Part shown: positions 43,719-51,640 of the stretch, piece by piece
How positions within the stretch are numbered: the stretch's first letter is position 1
How the letters are laid out: every line of letters starts with the position of its first letter
NCBI GenBank assembly: GCA_030148165.1
Contig: JASBTZ010000007.1
Coordinates: 310,001-374,000, forward strand
Direction of reading: 5' to 3'
Source of the DNA: Bacteroidota bacterium
GTDB lineage: Bacteria > Bacteroidota > Bacteroidia > Flavobacteriales_D > Crocinitomicaceae
Length of the DNA stretch: 64,000 nucleotides
Notes under the pieces: model-generated
Database searches by the model: none
The model's input: the letters and a program-made list of their open reading frames with translations, nothing else
What the model was told of the DNA's origin: nothing
Translations under genes and position numbers: made by a program

Positions 43719-44774
43719 ATGGGAATCACGAATTTTCCGGACGACAACAAGGATAAAGTAATCAAGGCGAAAAAGAACCTGGTATACGTTGGTATTCTGA
43801 GCGTCGTGATGTTTTTTGGAGGGCTTACATCTGCCTATATAGTATCGATGGGCGATTCGTTTTGGTTGAAAGTTCCACTGCCCAACGCTTTTTATATAAG
43901 CACCACATTAATCCTGCTAAGTAGTATTGCCATTCAGCTTGCTCTTTACTTTGCTAAGAAGGGAAAAAAGGCAGGACTTAAGGCTGGAATCAGTATCACG
44001 CTTCTATTGGGAATCGGATTTGTTTACTTTCAGTTTAAAGGATATGGCGAATTAGTTGATAAAGGTGTTCACGCGGTTAGTAATATCATTGTAACAGACG
44101 GAAAATACGGTGATTATTACACGATTAAAATGGATGGCAAATTCGTTGAAGTTGACGGGAATGATTATCTGCTTTCCGGGAAAGAAATGTCTGAAGAACA
44201 GATGAAGGATTTGCAGAGTTTTACAGCACAATTCTTAAAAGATACCACCGGCAACAATTTACCAGTTAGTCAATACGGAAGTCGATTTGAACTCTACCTT
44301 GAGAATGAGCCCTTGTTCGTTCAGGATGCAAAATTGATGAAGTCGGATAGTACGGAATTGAAGCCTGTCGACATTATGAGATTGAATCAATTAGCCATGA
44401 ACATTAGGGATGGCAGGGGTGACTTCTATGTTAAAGGAGAGATTGGCAAAGATTTTAAGATCTATTTTAAAAGTAAAGAACTCCAGTATAACGATCGCCA
44501 TTTAGAACTTGACGGAAGAAGGTTGGATGACTATTTACAGCTTAAAGCGATCGAATCAGCAGACACTGCTTCATCGTATTTATACATCATTACATTCGCG
44601 CATTTATTGCACATAATTGTCACGCTTTTGTACATAATTAGACTTGTAATAGGTTCATTTTCAGGAAAAATAAATATGGACAACACATTTAGACTAAATA
44701 TGGGAGTAATTTTCTGGCATTTTTTAGGCATATTGTGGATCTATTTACTACTATTTTTACTTTTTATTCATTAA
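43719..44774 (+). CDS. Cytochrome c oxidase subunit III paralogue 1, with large insertion
   Basis: A heme-copper oxidase subunit III-type protein of 351 residues. Helices are seen near 18-40, 53-73 and 84-102, then again near 293-316 and 326-348. Between them, about residues 120-288 form a soluble insertion not present in short flavobacterial homologues (around 195 residues, from memory); it is rich in D, E and K with beta-like stretches (YYTIKMDGKFVEVDG, DFYVKGEIGKDFKIYFKS). The membrane part matches the family: YIITFAHLLHIIVTLLYIIRL and NMGVIFWHFLGILWIYLL. A second paralogue follows after 24 bases. The role of the insertion is unknown. Confidence 0.86.
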   Translation: MGITNFPDDNKDKVIKAKKNLVYVGILSVVMFFGGLTSAYIVSMGDSFWLKVPLPNAFYISTTLILLSSIAIQLALYFAKKGKKAGLKAGISITLLLGIGFVYFQFKGYGELVDKGVHAVSNIIVTDGKYGDYYTIKMDGKFVEVDGNDYLLSGKEMSEEQMKDLQSFTAQFLKDTTGNNLPVSQYGSRFELYLENEPLFVQDAKLMKSDSTELKPVDIMRLNQLAMNIRDGRGDFYVKGEIGKDFKIYFKSKELQYNDRHLELDGRRLDDYLQLKAIESADTASSYLYIITFAHLLHIIVTLLYIIRLVIGSFSGKINMDNTFRLNMGVIFWHFLGILWIYLLLFLLFIH

Positions 44775-44798
44775 ACTTGCACATAAAACTTTTTAACC

Positions 44799-45827
44799 AT
44801 GGCAGGACACGCTAGTAAACAAATTGACAGTAAAACGCTTTGGGGTGGGAAAATTTCTCCGTTTAGTGCTAGCTACGGAAAATTAATGATGTGGTTCTTC
44901 CTTGTGTCGGACGCATTGACATTTAGTGGATTATTGGTCGCATACGGATTCACACGACATGCTACAACAGAAGCGTGGCCGATTGGTGAAGAAACATTCC
45001 ACGCGCTACCATTGCTTGATGGAGATTATCCATTGATCTATGTAGCATTAATGACATTTATCCTGATCGTTTCATCTGTAACGATGGTACTAGCTGTAGA
45101 GGCCGGTCACCGAATGGACAAAAAGGGAGTAGTTAAGTGGATGATTGCTACGATCATCGGCGGTATTTTCTTCCTTGGATCTCAGGCTTGGGAGTGGTCA
45201 CACTTTATTCACGGATCAGAATTTGGAAAGGTTGAATTGAGTGATGGATCTCTTGCCATTGTTCATGCAGATGAGTTTGGAGAAATCGAGAATTTTAAAG
45301 TTACTGTTGCGGGGCATCATCATAAAGTCGGAGATGTTATCACCGAGGATTTGATGCATGAATATCAGCACGCGGCAGCAGCCGGACATATCCATGATGG
45401 TAAAATTACCTTGCATGATGGTTCTATTGCAGAGATTGCAAAGAAGCCGAATGTGAACATGGAACTAAAAATTAAAAGTGACGGAACCAATTATAAAATT
45501 GGAGATAAAATACATGGTAAGGAAGCAGCTGAGATGTATGAAGAGGTAATCAATTCCGGTGAGTTAGGAAGAGTTACTTACGGAGCAAATCTTCAGCAAA
45601 ATGAGTACGGTCCGCAACAATACGGTCAGTTCTTCTTCTTTATTACCGGATTCCACGGGTTCCACGTATTCTCAGGAGTGATAATCAACATTATTATAAT
45701 GCTTGGTGCAGCAATGGGAGTATATCACAAAAGAGGACATTACGAAATGATTGAGAAAACAGGATTATACTGGCACTTTGTCGATTTGGTATGGGTGTTC
45801 GTATTTACGTTCTTCTATCTTGTTTAA
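44799..45827 (+). CDS. Cytochrome c oxidase subunit III paralogue 2, with His-containing insertion
   Basis: A second subunit III, 342 residues. Conserved membrane segments: KLMMWFFLVSDALTFSGLLVAYG, GSQAWEWSHFIHG, QFFFFITGFHGFHVFSGVI and GLYWHFVDLVWVFVFTFFYL, close to canonical subunit III. Between SHFIHG (about 135) and YGPQQYGQFFFF (about 270) lies an inserted soluble region of about 130 residues with many histidines (VAGHHHKVGD, MHEYQHAAAAGHIHDG), at the same place as the insertion in paralogue 1. It probably forms the true subunit III with CoxA/CoxB, while paralogue 1 may be a partner. Subunit IV follows after 21 bases. Confidence 0.9.
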   Translation: MAGHASKQIDSKTLWGGKISPFSASYGKLMMWFFLVSDALTFSGLLVAYGFTRHATTEAWPIGEETFHALPLLDGDYPLIYVALMTFILIVSSVTMVLAVEAGHRMDKKGVVKWMIATIIGGIFFLGSQAWEWSHFIHGSEFGKVELSDGSLAIVHADEFGEIENFKVTVAGHHHKVGDVITEDLMHEYQHAAAAGHIHDGKITLHDGSIAEIAKKPNVNMELKIKSDGTNYKIGDKIHGKEAAEMYEEVINSGELGRVTYGANLQQNEYGPQQYGQFFFFITGFHGFHVFSGVIINIIIMLGAAMGVYHKRGHYEMIEKTGLYWHFVDLVWVFVFTFFYLV

Positions 45828-45848
45828 TAATTAAGAAAATCAAATACT

Positions 45849-46226
45849 ATGTTAAGAGACGACGTTATTGAATACTCACTCGACGCACACCACAGCGAAG
45901 AGGAAGGGAAGAAAATAAGAAAGAAGATTTACTTTGTGACCGTTATCCTTACGGTAGTTACAATTGTTGAGGTTGCAGTTGGAGCATTAGCTGGTCGTTC
46001 AATTTCAACAGGTATAACCTGGGAATTGATCAAGTGGGGATACGTAGCGCTGACATTAGTAAAAGCAGGATACATCGTAATGGTGTTCATGCACCTTGGA
46101 GATGAGAGAAAAGGGTTGAAAGCGGTTATATTAGTGCCGTATTTCATATTTATCCTTTACTTGATCTTCATCTTACTATGGGAGGGTCTCGCAGTGAACG
46201 AGGCTTTGTCAACGTACATGGTATAA
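45849..46226 (+). CDS. Cytochrome c oxidase subunit IV-like protein
   Basis: A 125-residue membrane protein of the prokaryotic subunit IV family. Three helices are visible (about 27-47, 58-79 with ALTLVKAGYIVMVFMHLG, and 90-112). The KAxYIVxxFMHL motif is the family hallmark. The N-terminus has a short His/Glu stretch (DAHHSEEEGKK). It follows the two subunit III genes as in other Flavobacteriales oxidase clusters and probably stabilises the complex. Confidence 0.9.
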   Translation: MLRDDVIEYSLDAHHSEEEGKKIRKKIYFVTVILTVVTIVEVAVGALAGRSISTGITWELIKWGYVALTLVKAGYIVMVFMHLGDERKGLKAVILVPYFIFILYLIFILLWEGLAVNEALSTYMV

Positions 46227-46245
46227 TCATTATCAAGCTATAGTC

Positions 46246-46923
46246 ATGGCGAAAAAAATTTCAGCCGGACGAATAAAAGTGATATACGCATTTTTACTTT
46301 TATTTGGTCCGGCTTTTATTTTAATATTCATTAGTACCAGGAACTGCGAACATGTATTTAAAGAACTCGACTATTACGGTCAGGTTCCTTCATACAGCTT
46401 TACGACAGCGGAAGGAAATGAAATTACACCTGCTGATTTCAAAGATAAAGTGGTCCTGTTTAACATTTTGCAGAACACATGCCTGGACACCTGTAACATC
46501 GCATATTGGCACGTAAATCAGCTTATATATCAACGAATTCGAAAGAATAAGAATGAAGTTAATGATGTACGTATCATCTCAATTGTGACGGATGAAAACG
46601 GAGATCCCGTTGATGACATTATTATCATGCGTGATATGATTAAAGATCGCGTTGAGGCATATGACCCGGAAGTATGGATGATCGTAAAAGGAGATCCGAA
46701 ACAGCTCTATGATCATGAGTACAGTGGTGTAAACCTGGCTCAAAAAGGTGAGAAAATGGTAGGAGGTCAATCATTTATGCAGCGAATGCTATTGGTTGAT
46801 CGAAAAAATGAACTGCGAATGGTGCGCTCCGGACAGATTGAAAAATATGTGAGAGATATTTATGGACACATTGCACTATTATTAAAGCAATACGATAAAG
46901 AAGCAGCAAGAAATGAGAAGTAA
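46246..46923 (+). CDS. Sco-like thioredoxin-fold protein lacking the copper histidine
   Basis: A 225-residue membrane-anchored protein: one helix near residues 12-30, then a periplasmic thioredoxin fold. The Sco-type pair C79-x3-C83 (CLDTC) is present, but where Sco proteins have the third copper ligand histidine, just before the last beta strand, this protein has GGQSFMQRMLLVD, with no histidine. It may therefore act as a thiol reductase for CuA assembly rather than as a copper carrier (inference). It overlaps the canonical Sco gene by 11 bases, so the two are co-translated. Confidence 0.83.
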   Translation: MAKKISAGRIKVIYAFLLLFGPAFILIFISTRNCEHVFKELDYYGQVPSYSFTTAEGNEITPADFKDKVVLFNILQNTCLDTCNIAYWHVNQLIYQRIRKNKNEVNDVRIISIVTDENGDPVDDIIIMRDMIKDRVEAYDPEVWMIVKGDPKQLYDHEYSGVNLAQKGEKMVGGQSFMQRMLLVDRKNELRMVRSGQIEKYVRDIYGHIALLLKQYDKEAARNEK

Positions 46924-47581
46924 ACTTTTATACGGTGTTTTAGGATTCTTCCTTGTGGCCTGTTCGACTACTTCAGGAGATGAGGTACAGGAGAGAGCGC
47001 TTCCGATACTGGGAGAACGCGATGTACAATATCTAACTCAGGATGGGATTCAAGTTGCCGATACGATTTATCATTACGTACCGGATTTTGAATATTTAAA
47101 TCAGGATTCGGTTATCATTAAATCGGACATGATAAAAGGTAAAATATGGGTGGCAGATTTCTTCTTTACACACTGTCCCACGATTTGTCCGCCGATGACA
47201 TCACAGATGAAAAGACTTAATGTGAATCTTTCAGATCTTTCAGATGAAGTTCAGTTCTTAAGTTTTTCAATAGATCCGGATCGGGATACTCCTGCTCGAC
47301 TGAGAGAATATATAAATGAATATGGAATTGAGGCAAAGAACTGGTATTTCTTTACGGGAGATGAAGATGAAACTCACTTGCTGGCGAAAGACTTTTTCAG
47401 TGGTGCTGAAAGAAACGAGGAAGCGGAAGGTGGATTTGGTCACACGACTTACTTCGTAATTGTCGATCGTGAAGGACTGGTAAGAGGAATTTACGACGGA
47501 ACAAATACCGAACAAGTCGATAAGCTTGAATCCGATTTAAGAAAGTTATTAGAAATTGAATATGACGTTAGCGGAAAGTAA
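46913..47581 (+). CDS. Sco1/SenC copper chaperone lipoprotein
   Basis: Delivers copper to, or reduces, the CuA site of subunit II. The signal peptide ends VACS with a lipobox-type cysteine at residue 17. The copper ligands are complete: C88 and C92 in HCPTICPPM and H177 in GFGHTTYFVIVD. The SFSIDPDRDTPARLREY segment is typical of Sco proteins. Length 222. It overlaps the Sco-like gene before it and the DUF420 gene after it, so all three are tightly coupled. Confidence 0.95.
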   Translation: MRSKLLYGVLGFFLVACSTTSGDEVQERALPILGERDVQYLTQDGIQVADTIYHYVPDFEYLNQDSVIIKSDMIKGKIWVADFFFTHCPTICPPMTSQMKRLNVNLSDLSDEVQFLSFSIDPDRDTPARLREYINEYGIEAKNWYFFTGDEDETHLLAKDFFSGAERNEEAEGGFGHTTYFVIVDREGLVRGIYDGTNTEQVDKLESDLRKLLEIEYDVSGK

Positions 47582-48089
47582 AAAGATTCGGAATCTTAAA
47601 AGATTGATCATTTTATTGTCAATAATTATTCCTGCTGTTGTAGCGGTACTCTTTCGCGTTCGTATTGATGGGGTTGACCTAAGTTTTCTTCCTCCGGTTT
47701 ATGCCAGTATAAATGGATTAACAGCCTCATTACTTGTTATCGCTTTGCTCGCAATTCGTAGTGGTGTTAGAACCTTTCACGAACGCATTATTAAATTATG
47801 CCTGGGATTATCACTTCTTTTCCTGGCTTGTTATGTCGCTTACCACATGACCTCAGACCCGGCAACTTATTATGGCGCTTACAAAACGATTTATTACGTC
47901 ATTTTAGTTAGCCATATTGTATTGAGTGTAGTGATCATACCACTGGTCTTATTCACTTTCCTTTTCGCCGTGCAAGGAAACTTTAAACGACATAAAAAAT
48001 GGGCGCGTATCGCCTGGCCACTGTGGTTTTATGTTGCAGTTAGCGGAGTGGTAGTTTACCTGATGATATCACCGTATTATCCTGTCTAA
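47562..48089 (+). CDS. DUF420 membrane protein (CtaM-like oxidase maturation factor)
   Basis: A 175-residue protein with four to five helices (about 13-30, 38-60, 75-95, 110-135, 150-170). DUF420 includes CtaM/YozB of Firmicutes, needed for maturation of heme a-type oxidases. Conserved histidines lie in FHERIIK, YHMTSDP, SHIVLSV and HKKWARIAWPLWFYVAVSGVVVYLM. I chose the ATG at 47562, inside the end of the Sco gene, over a TTG six bases earlier. It is the last gene of the operon, and its stop overlaps the stop of the convergent gene by four bases, leaving no room for a terminator. Confidence 0.88.
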   Translation: MTLAESKKIRNLKRLIILLSIIIPAVVAVLFRVRIDGVDLSFLPPVYASINGLTASLLVIALLAIRSGVRTFHERIIKLCLGLSLLFLACYVAYHMTSDPATYYGAYKTIYYVILVSHIVLSVVIIPLVLFTFLFAVQGNFKRHKKWARIAWPLWFYVAVSGVVVYLMISPYYPV

Positions 48090-49117
48090 TAGAACTGGAT
48101 AAAATCGAATTCAACAATTTCGATAACAGGTACAGACCCATTTACTCCATTACTTCCTTGAATTCCTGCCTGACCTGGATTACCTGGCACACCATTTTCA
48201 GCTCCATCGATAGGGTCACCTGGCTGTCCGGCAGATCCTCCCAGACCTCGCTGTCCACCTGATCCGCCCAGCATATCGTAATCGAACAGGTATTGAAGGT
48301 CTTTAGCATTGGAATGTAGCTTGATAGAAAAGGATCCACCATTACCACCATTGCCACCGTTTCCACCATTACCACCATCTCCACCGTCACCGGGAGCGAG
48401 GATGTCTCCGTTCTTGAGACGACCGTCTTTACCATCGCCACCACTACCACCATTACCACCGTTACCACCGTTACCACCGGAAACATCAATATGAATTTTT
48501 GTCGGTGAAATGCTCATGTACTTCCATATGGATCCGGAAGTAAGACTTCGTACGTGGAGGTAATAAATGTTGTTTTCCTTCCACACATGACAAACATAAT
48601 TTTCTGCAGAACTTCCATTCATTCCATTGCTACCATTTTCTCCATCTTTTCCATCGCGCAAGATCCATCCGGATCCTTTATCCTTCTTGTCTTCTCCATC
48701 ATCGCCATCAATTCCACCAGCCATTAAATTTAATTGGCCTTGATGATTGACGATGATTGAATCGTCTTTGGTAATTGTTTCCTTACTGTCAGACATTTCA
48801 ATTCGATTCGCTGCGGAATGATCATTAAATGAAGCCGGATGTTTGGTAATTACATATCGGTTATTTTCAATGTGTGTTAGGTCTTCAGAGTGGAAGGTCA
48901 TTTTTTTGTGATCTGATACGTCCACTTCACTGCCATCAAGCATGGTGGCCATAACTCTCGCTTCTATTTCGCTTCCAAAGTTCAGATCTGTAGACGTGTT
49001 GTATTTGAGACTGAGACTTTGAATCTCGGCAACTTTGAGTGGTTTTAAACTCTTGCAGGATACCATCAACATGGAAGTGGACAGTGCAATAAACAGCATA
49101 TTCGATTTTCGAAACAT
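48086..49117 (-). CDS. Collagen-like glycine-rich lipoprotein
   Basis: A 343-residue lipoprotein; the signal peptide ends in the lipobox LMVSC (cysteine 21). Residues 25-140 are a soluble domain (SLSLKYNTSTDLNFGSEIEARVMATMLDGSEVDV, a bacterial Ig-like style). Then come three Gly-X-Y blocks: about 135-170 (GIDGDDGEDKKD, GKDGENGSNGMNG), 215-265 (GGNGGNGG runs) and 285-335 (GGQRGLGGSAGQPGDP, GNPGQAGIQGSNGVNG), separated by beta-like stretches. Coding DNA for the second block contains 9-base repeats. It lies 6 bases after a glycosyltransferase gene. Relatedness to the T9SS protein at 36651 is in composition and repeat type only. Confidence 0.82.
   Translation of the reverse strand: MFRKSNMLFIALSTSMLMVSCKSLKPLKVAEIQSLSLKYNTSTDLNFGSEIEARVMATMLDGSEVDVSDHKKMTFHSEDLTHIENNRYVITKHPASFNDHSAANRIEMSDSKETITKDDSIIVNHQGQLNLMAGGIDGDDGEDKKDKGSGWILRDGKDGENGSNGMNGSSAENYVCHVWKENNIYYLHVRSLTSGSIWKYMSISPTKIHIDVSGGNGGNGGNGGSGGDGKDGRLKNGDILAPGDGGDGGNGGNGGNGGNGGSFSIKLHSNAKDLQYLFDYDMLGGSGGQRGLGGSAGQPGDPIDGAENGVPGNPGQAGIQGSNGVNGSVPVIEIVEFDFIQFY
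48335..48480 (-). repeat. Clusters of 9-base coding repeats in the collagen-like lipoprotein gene
   Basis: Two clusters, about 48335-48391 and 48439-48480, repeat units close to CCACCATTA on the plus strand, coding for Gly-Gly-Asn triplets on the minus strand. Units are degenerate at third positions. They are multiples of three, so changes in copy number keep the frame. Confidence 0.75.
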
Positions 49118-49123
49118 AGTAGA

Positions 49124-50257
49124 TTATAGATTTTTGTTTAACGGGACAGAACAAAGAACTTGCCATACTTGTGACGCTGATTTATCCCACGAGAATAATT
49201 CAGAACGTTTTATTCCGTTCGTAGATAATTTGTTTCTTAATTCTTCGGATGAAGTTAATTCAAGCATTTTTGCTTTTATCTGATCAACTTCATAAGGGTC
49301 GCAGTAAATTGCTGCATCTCCTGCGACTTCGGGAAGGGAAGTTTTGTTTCCGGCTATGATCGGCGTACCACATTTCATCGCCTCGACCAAAGGAATTCCA
49401 AATCCCTCAAAATAGGGAACGAATGTTAGAGCCATCGCGGAGCCCATTACCTTGGCGAGTTCATCGATCTGAAGATGACCGGTGAAGAAAATATCACTTT
49501 TGAACGCATCGGGTATGTCTAGATTCTTTAACGCGTTTGACCATAATTCGGTTCCTACTATTAATAGTTTGATGTCATTCGTTGACTCTTTCTTAAATTC
49601 AATGAACGCCCGAACTAATCTGGCAACATTTTTTCTTGGGTGCAAAGCCCCTACAAACAAAAAGTATGGGTAACCTTTTGCGTACTTTTGCCGCGTTTTA
49701 ACTTTCTCCTCTTGCTCCAATACTTTAAAATGATCGGAGGCTCCATTCCAAATAGCAGTTACTTTGTTCGGGTCAATTCCATAAGAACTGACAATATCTT
49801 GTTTGGAGTATTCAGAAACGGTGATAACCTGAGTTGCTTTTTTAGCAAATCGCGGGAAAAAGTATCTATAGTAGCGACCATCTAACCAAGGCAAGTCTTT
49901 CGGGTTATGCTCGAAATTAATATCATGTATAACCGCAATTTGAGGGATGGCTGTTTTTAGAGATAAGTATCCATCCGGTGACAGAAATATATCTGCCTTG
50001 TATTTTTTTAAAGCGCGTCTTACGGAATACTCAAACCATATGTAATGTAAAATGGGATGTCTTGCCTGAGGAGTTAAAACCACAGGTTCAACATTGGCAC
50101 CAAAGACGAACTTTTGATCGAATGGCCTGTCAAAAAAGAAAATGAATTCGTGTTCAGGATGATATTCGACAAGGCGTTTAACAATTTCGTATGTATACCA
50201 GCCAAACCCTTCCATTTTTCGGTTGAGCAGAAAGCGGGTATTTACAGCAATACGCAT
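49124..50257 (-). CDS. Glycosyltransferase family 4-like (GT1 group)
   Basis: A 377-residue GT-B glycosyltransferase. The start at 50257 (MRIAVNTRFLLNRKMEGFGWYTYE) is chosen because it begins the N-terminal Rossmann domain directly. The C-terminal domain has FVGALHPRKNVARLVRAF and the sugar-nucleotide region FVPYFEGFGIPLVEAMKCGTPIIAGNKTSLPEVAGDAAI with the E-x7-E motif. The acceptor is unknown; it resembles enzymes of surface polysaccharide or glycan synthesis. It starts one base after the stop of the MBL gene and is followed six bases later by the collagen-like lipoprotein, so all three form an operon. Confidence 0.92.
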   Translation of the reverse strand: MRIAVNTRFLLNRKMEGFGWYTYEIVKRLVEYHPEHEFIFFFDRPFDQKFVFGANVEPVVLTPQARHPILHYIWFEYSVRRALKKYKADIFLSPDGYLSLKTAIPQIAVIHDINFEHNPKDLPWLDGRYYRYFFPRFAKKATQVITVSEYSKQDIVSSYGIDPNKVTAIWNGASDHFKVLEQEEKVKTRQKYAKGYPYFLFVGALHPRKNVARLVRAFIEFKKESTNDIKLLIVGTELWSNALKNLDIPDAFKSDIFFTGHLQIDELAKVMGSAMALTFVPYFEGFGIPLVEAMKCGTPIIAGNKTSLPEVAGDAAIYCDPYEVDQIKAKMLELTSSEELRNKLSTNGIKRSELFSWDKSASQVWQVLCSVPLNKNL

Positions 50258-50258
50258 A

Positions 50259-50903
50259 TTAGAACTGGAGGATGTAGTTTGAACGTTTTTCCGCACCTAT
50301 TGTTGTCTCATCTCCATGACCACAGTAGATCACTGTCTCGTCTGGCAGCTTGAACATTACCTCGAAGATAGATTGTTTTAAAGTCGCCAGATCCCCACCG
50401 GGTAAATCCACCCTGCCAAAACTTCCTGCAAAAAGAACATCACCATTAATAACTGCATTAGCTTCTTCTAACACATATACGACATGTCCCGAACAATGCC
50501 CGGGTGTAAATAACACCTGAACCTTAATATCACCGAAGTTTAAAGATTCCCCACCTTTCAGCATGACGTTGGGATCAGCGGGAGCTTTATATCCTGGAAA
50601 TCCATAAACATGAGCATATCCCGCAACAGAATGCAGCGTTTCTAAATCCGCTTCATGAATGTAAAAGTCAATGTCAAAGTTCTCTAAAACAAAGTTACAT
50701 CCGAGAACATGATCAATATGCGCATGTGTTAAAAGTAGCGCTTCGGGTTTCAAATTATTTTCAACAATATATGCTAACAATTGCTGCTCTTCATACCTTT
50801 CATAACAACCGGGATCAATGATTACACAACTGCTACCATCATGTATGATATAGGTGTTTTCCTGAAAAGGGTTAAAAGTAAATTTTTGAATTTGTATTCC
50901 CAT
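50259..50903 (-). CDS. MBL-fold metallo-hydrolase (glyoxalase II-like)
   Basis: A 214-residue metallo-beta-lactamase-fold hydrolase. The metal site is visible: THAHIDH (HxHxDH), a histidine in TPGHCSGHVVY, the aspartate in NGDVLFAGSFGRVDLPGG, and the last histidine in YCGHGDETTIG. This GloB-like subgroup hydrolyses thioesters such as S-lactoylglutathione in some species, but Bacteroidota generally lack glutathione, so the substrate is open. It heads the minus-strand operon with the glycosyltransferase and collagen-like lipoprotein. Confidence 0.92.
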   Translation of the reverse strand: MGIQIQKFTFNPFQENTYIIHDGSSCVIIDPGCYERYEEQQLLAYIVENNLKPEALLLTHAHIDHVLGCNFVLENFDIDFYIHEADLETLHSVAGYAHVYGFPGYKAPADPNVMLKGGESLNFGDIKVQVLFTPGHCSGHVVYVLEEANAVINGDVLFAGSFGRVDLPGGDLATLKQSIFEVMFKLPDETVIYCGHGDETTIGAEKRSNYILQF

Positions 50904-50921
50904 GATTCTGTCTTATCCATG

Positions 50922-50929
50922 CAAAAATA
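50922..50929 (-). promoter_or_regulatory. Putative -7 box for the MBL-glycosyltransferase-lipoprotein operon
   Basis: Minus-strand reading TATTTTTG (TAnnTTTG), ending 18 bases before the ATG at 50903. Confidence 0.5.
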
Positions 50930-50958
50930 GGATGATTTTACGATTACATTTAAATAGG

Positions 50959-50991
50959 CACTATATTTGGAACAACCTTTCACTATATTTG
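50959..50991 (+). promoter_or_regulatory. Two direct repeats CACTATATTTG with twin -7 boxes
   Basis: The 11-base sequence CACTATATTTG occurs at 50959-50969 and 50981-50991, with a 22-base period. Each copy contains an exact -7 box (TATATTTG). The second ends 14 bases before the lipoprotein ATG at 51006. The pair could be two promoters or a repeated operator. Confidence 0.5.
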
Positions 50992-51005
50992 AAAAAAAAA
51001 CAGCT

Positions 51006-51536
51006 ATGAAATACCTTTTAATTCTAGTTACAGGACTTGTTATGATGAGTTGTGGAGTTACGGTTCCATATACGAATGAAGTTCGTGACGAATTTGGTCT
51101 CGATTCTGAGAATATGATCAAGAAAGTGCAGTTTTATACTTCGGCAACGATTACATTGGAAAAGAGTAAAGAGTCTGGTGGACAAGGAACCGATGATGGG
51201 GTACTTGTGTCGAGCTCAAGTAAAGAGCAGGAAATGGTTATCATTCCGGTTAAAACGAAGTGTGTATTTGACAGTTACGGTGAGAATGGGTCCATAAATG
51301 TTCGATTCGAGACTGGAGTGGGCAAGATATTGACCTTTAATACCAGAGAAGGACAAACATCCGGCAAATACTATTTGGTGGCTGACTGGTCAGCTAAAGA
51401 AGGTGGTGAGATTGAGTATGGAAATATGACCTATCACGCAACAAAAGCAAGTGGCGTTGCTCATTTAATGGTTAAGAAGAAAAAGCTTCAGAAAACGAAA
51501 CGTAAAGCACGTTACGTAAAGGGTATGAAGATATAA
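51006..51536 (+). CDS. Hypothetical lipoprotein (176 aa)
   Basis: A lipoprotein of unrecognised family; the signal peptide MKYLLILVTGLVMMSC ends in the lipidated cysteine 16. I chose this ATG over one 39 bases upstream because it gives a standard signal. The mature protein has beta-like segments (IKKVQFYTSATITLEKSKES, INVRFETGVGKILTFNT, KYYLVADWSAKEGGEIEYGNMTYH) and a strongly basic end (KKKKLQKTKRKARYVKGMK). Expected in the periplasm or outer membrane. It has two promoter boxes and its own terminator, so it is monocistronic. Confidence 0.75.
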   Translation: MKYLLILVTGLVMMSCGVTVPYTNEVRDEFGLDSENMIKKVQFYTSATITLEKSKESGGQGTDDGVLVSSSSKEQEMVIIPVKTKCVFDSYGENGSINVRFETGVGKILTFNTREGQTSGKYYLVADWSAKEGGEIEYGNMTYHATKASGVAHLMVKKKKLQKTKRKARYVKGMKI

Positions 51537-51555
51537 TATGCAATAACGATAATGG

Positions 51556-51585
51556 AAGGGTGTTCAAATATGATCACCCTTTTTT
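51556..51585 (+). terminator. Terminator of the 176-aa lipoprotein gene
   Basis: AAGGGTG (51556-51562) pairs with CACCCTT (51575-51581), with a short inner stem after one mismatch and a T-run downstream. Confidence 0.8.
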
Positions 51586-51628
51586 ATTGAATTGATATCA
51601 ACTTAATTTAACCTGTCTTTTTTTTAAA

Positions 51629-51636
51629 CATATTTG
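51629..51636 (+). promoter_or_regulatory. Possible -7 box next to the ppk1 start
   Basis: CATATTTG differs from TAnnTTTG at its first position; it ends four bases before the ppk1 ATG. Confidence 0.3.
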
Positions 51637-51640
51637 TAGC

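Noticed and set aside
48335..48480. Regular short repeats that could suggest a CRISPR array
   Set aside because: Units are 9 bases, in frame, encode glycine-rich sequence and have no unique spacers; no cas genes are in the window.
48309..48494. Proline-rich plus-strand frame in the collagen-like lipoprotein gene
   Set aside because: The same mirror effect of Gly-Gly-Asn repeats.
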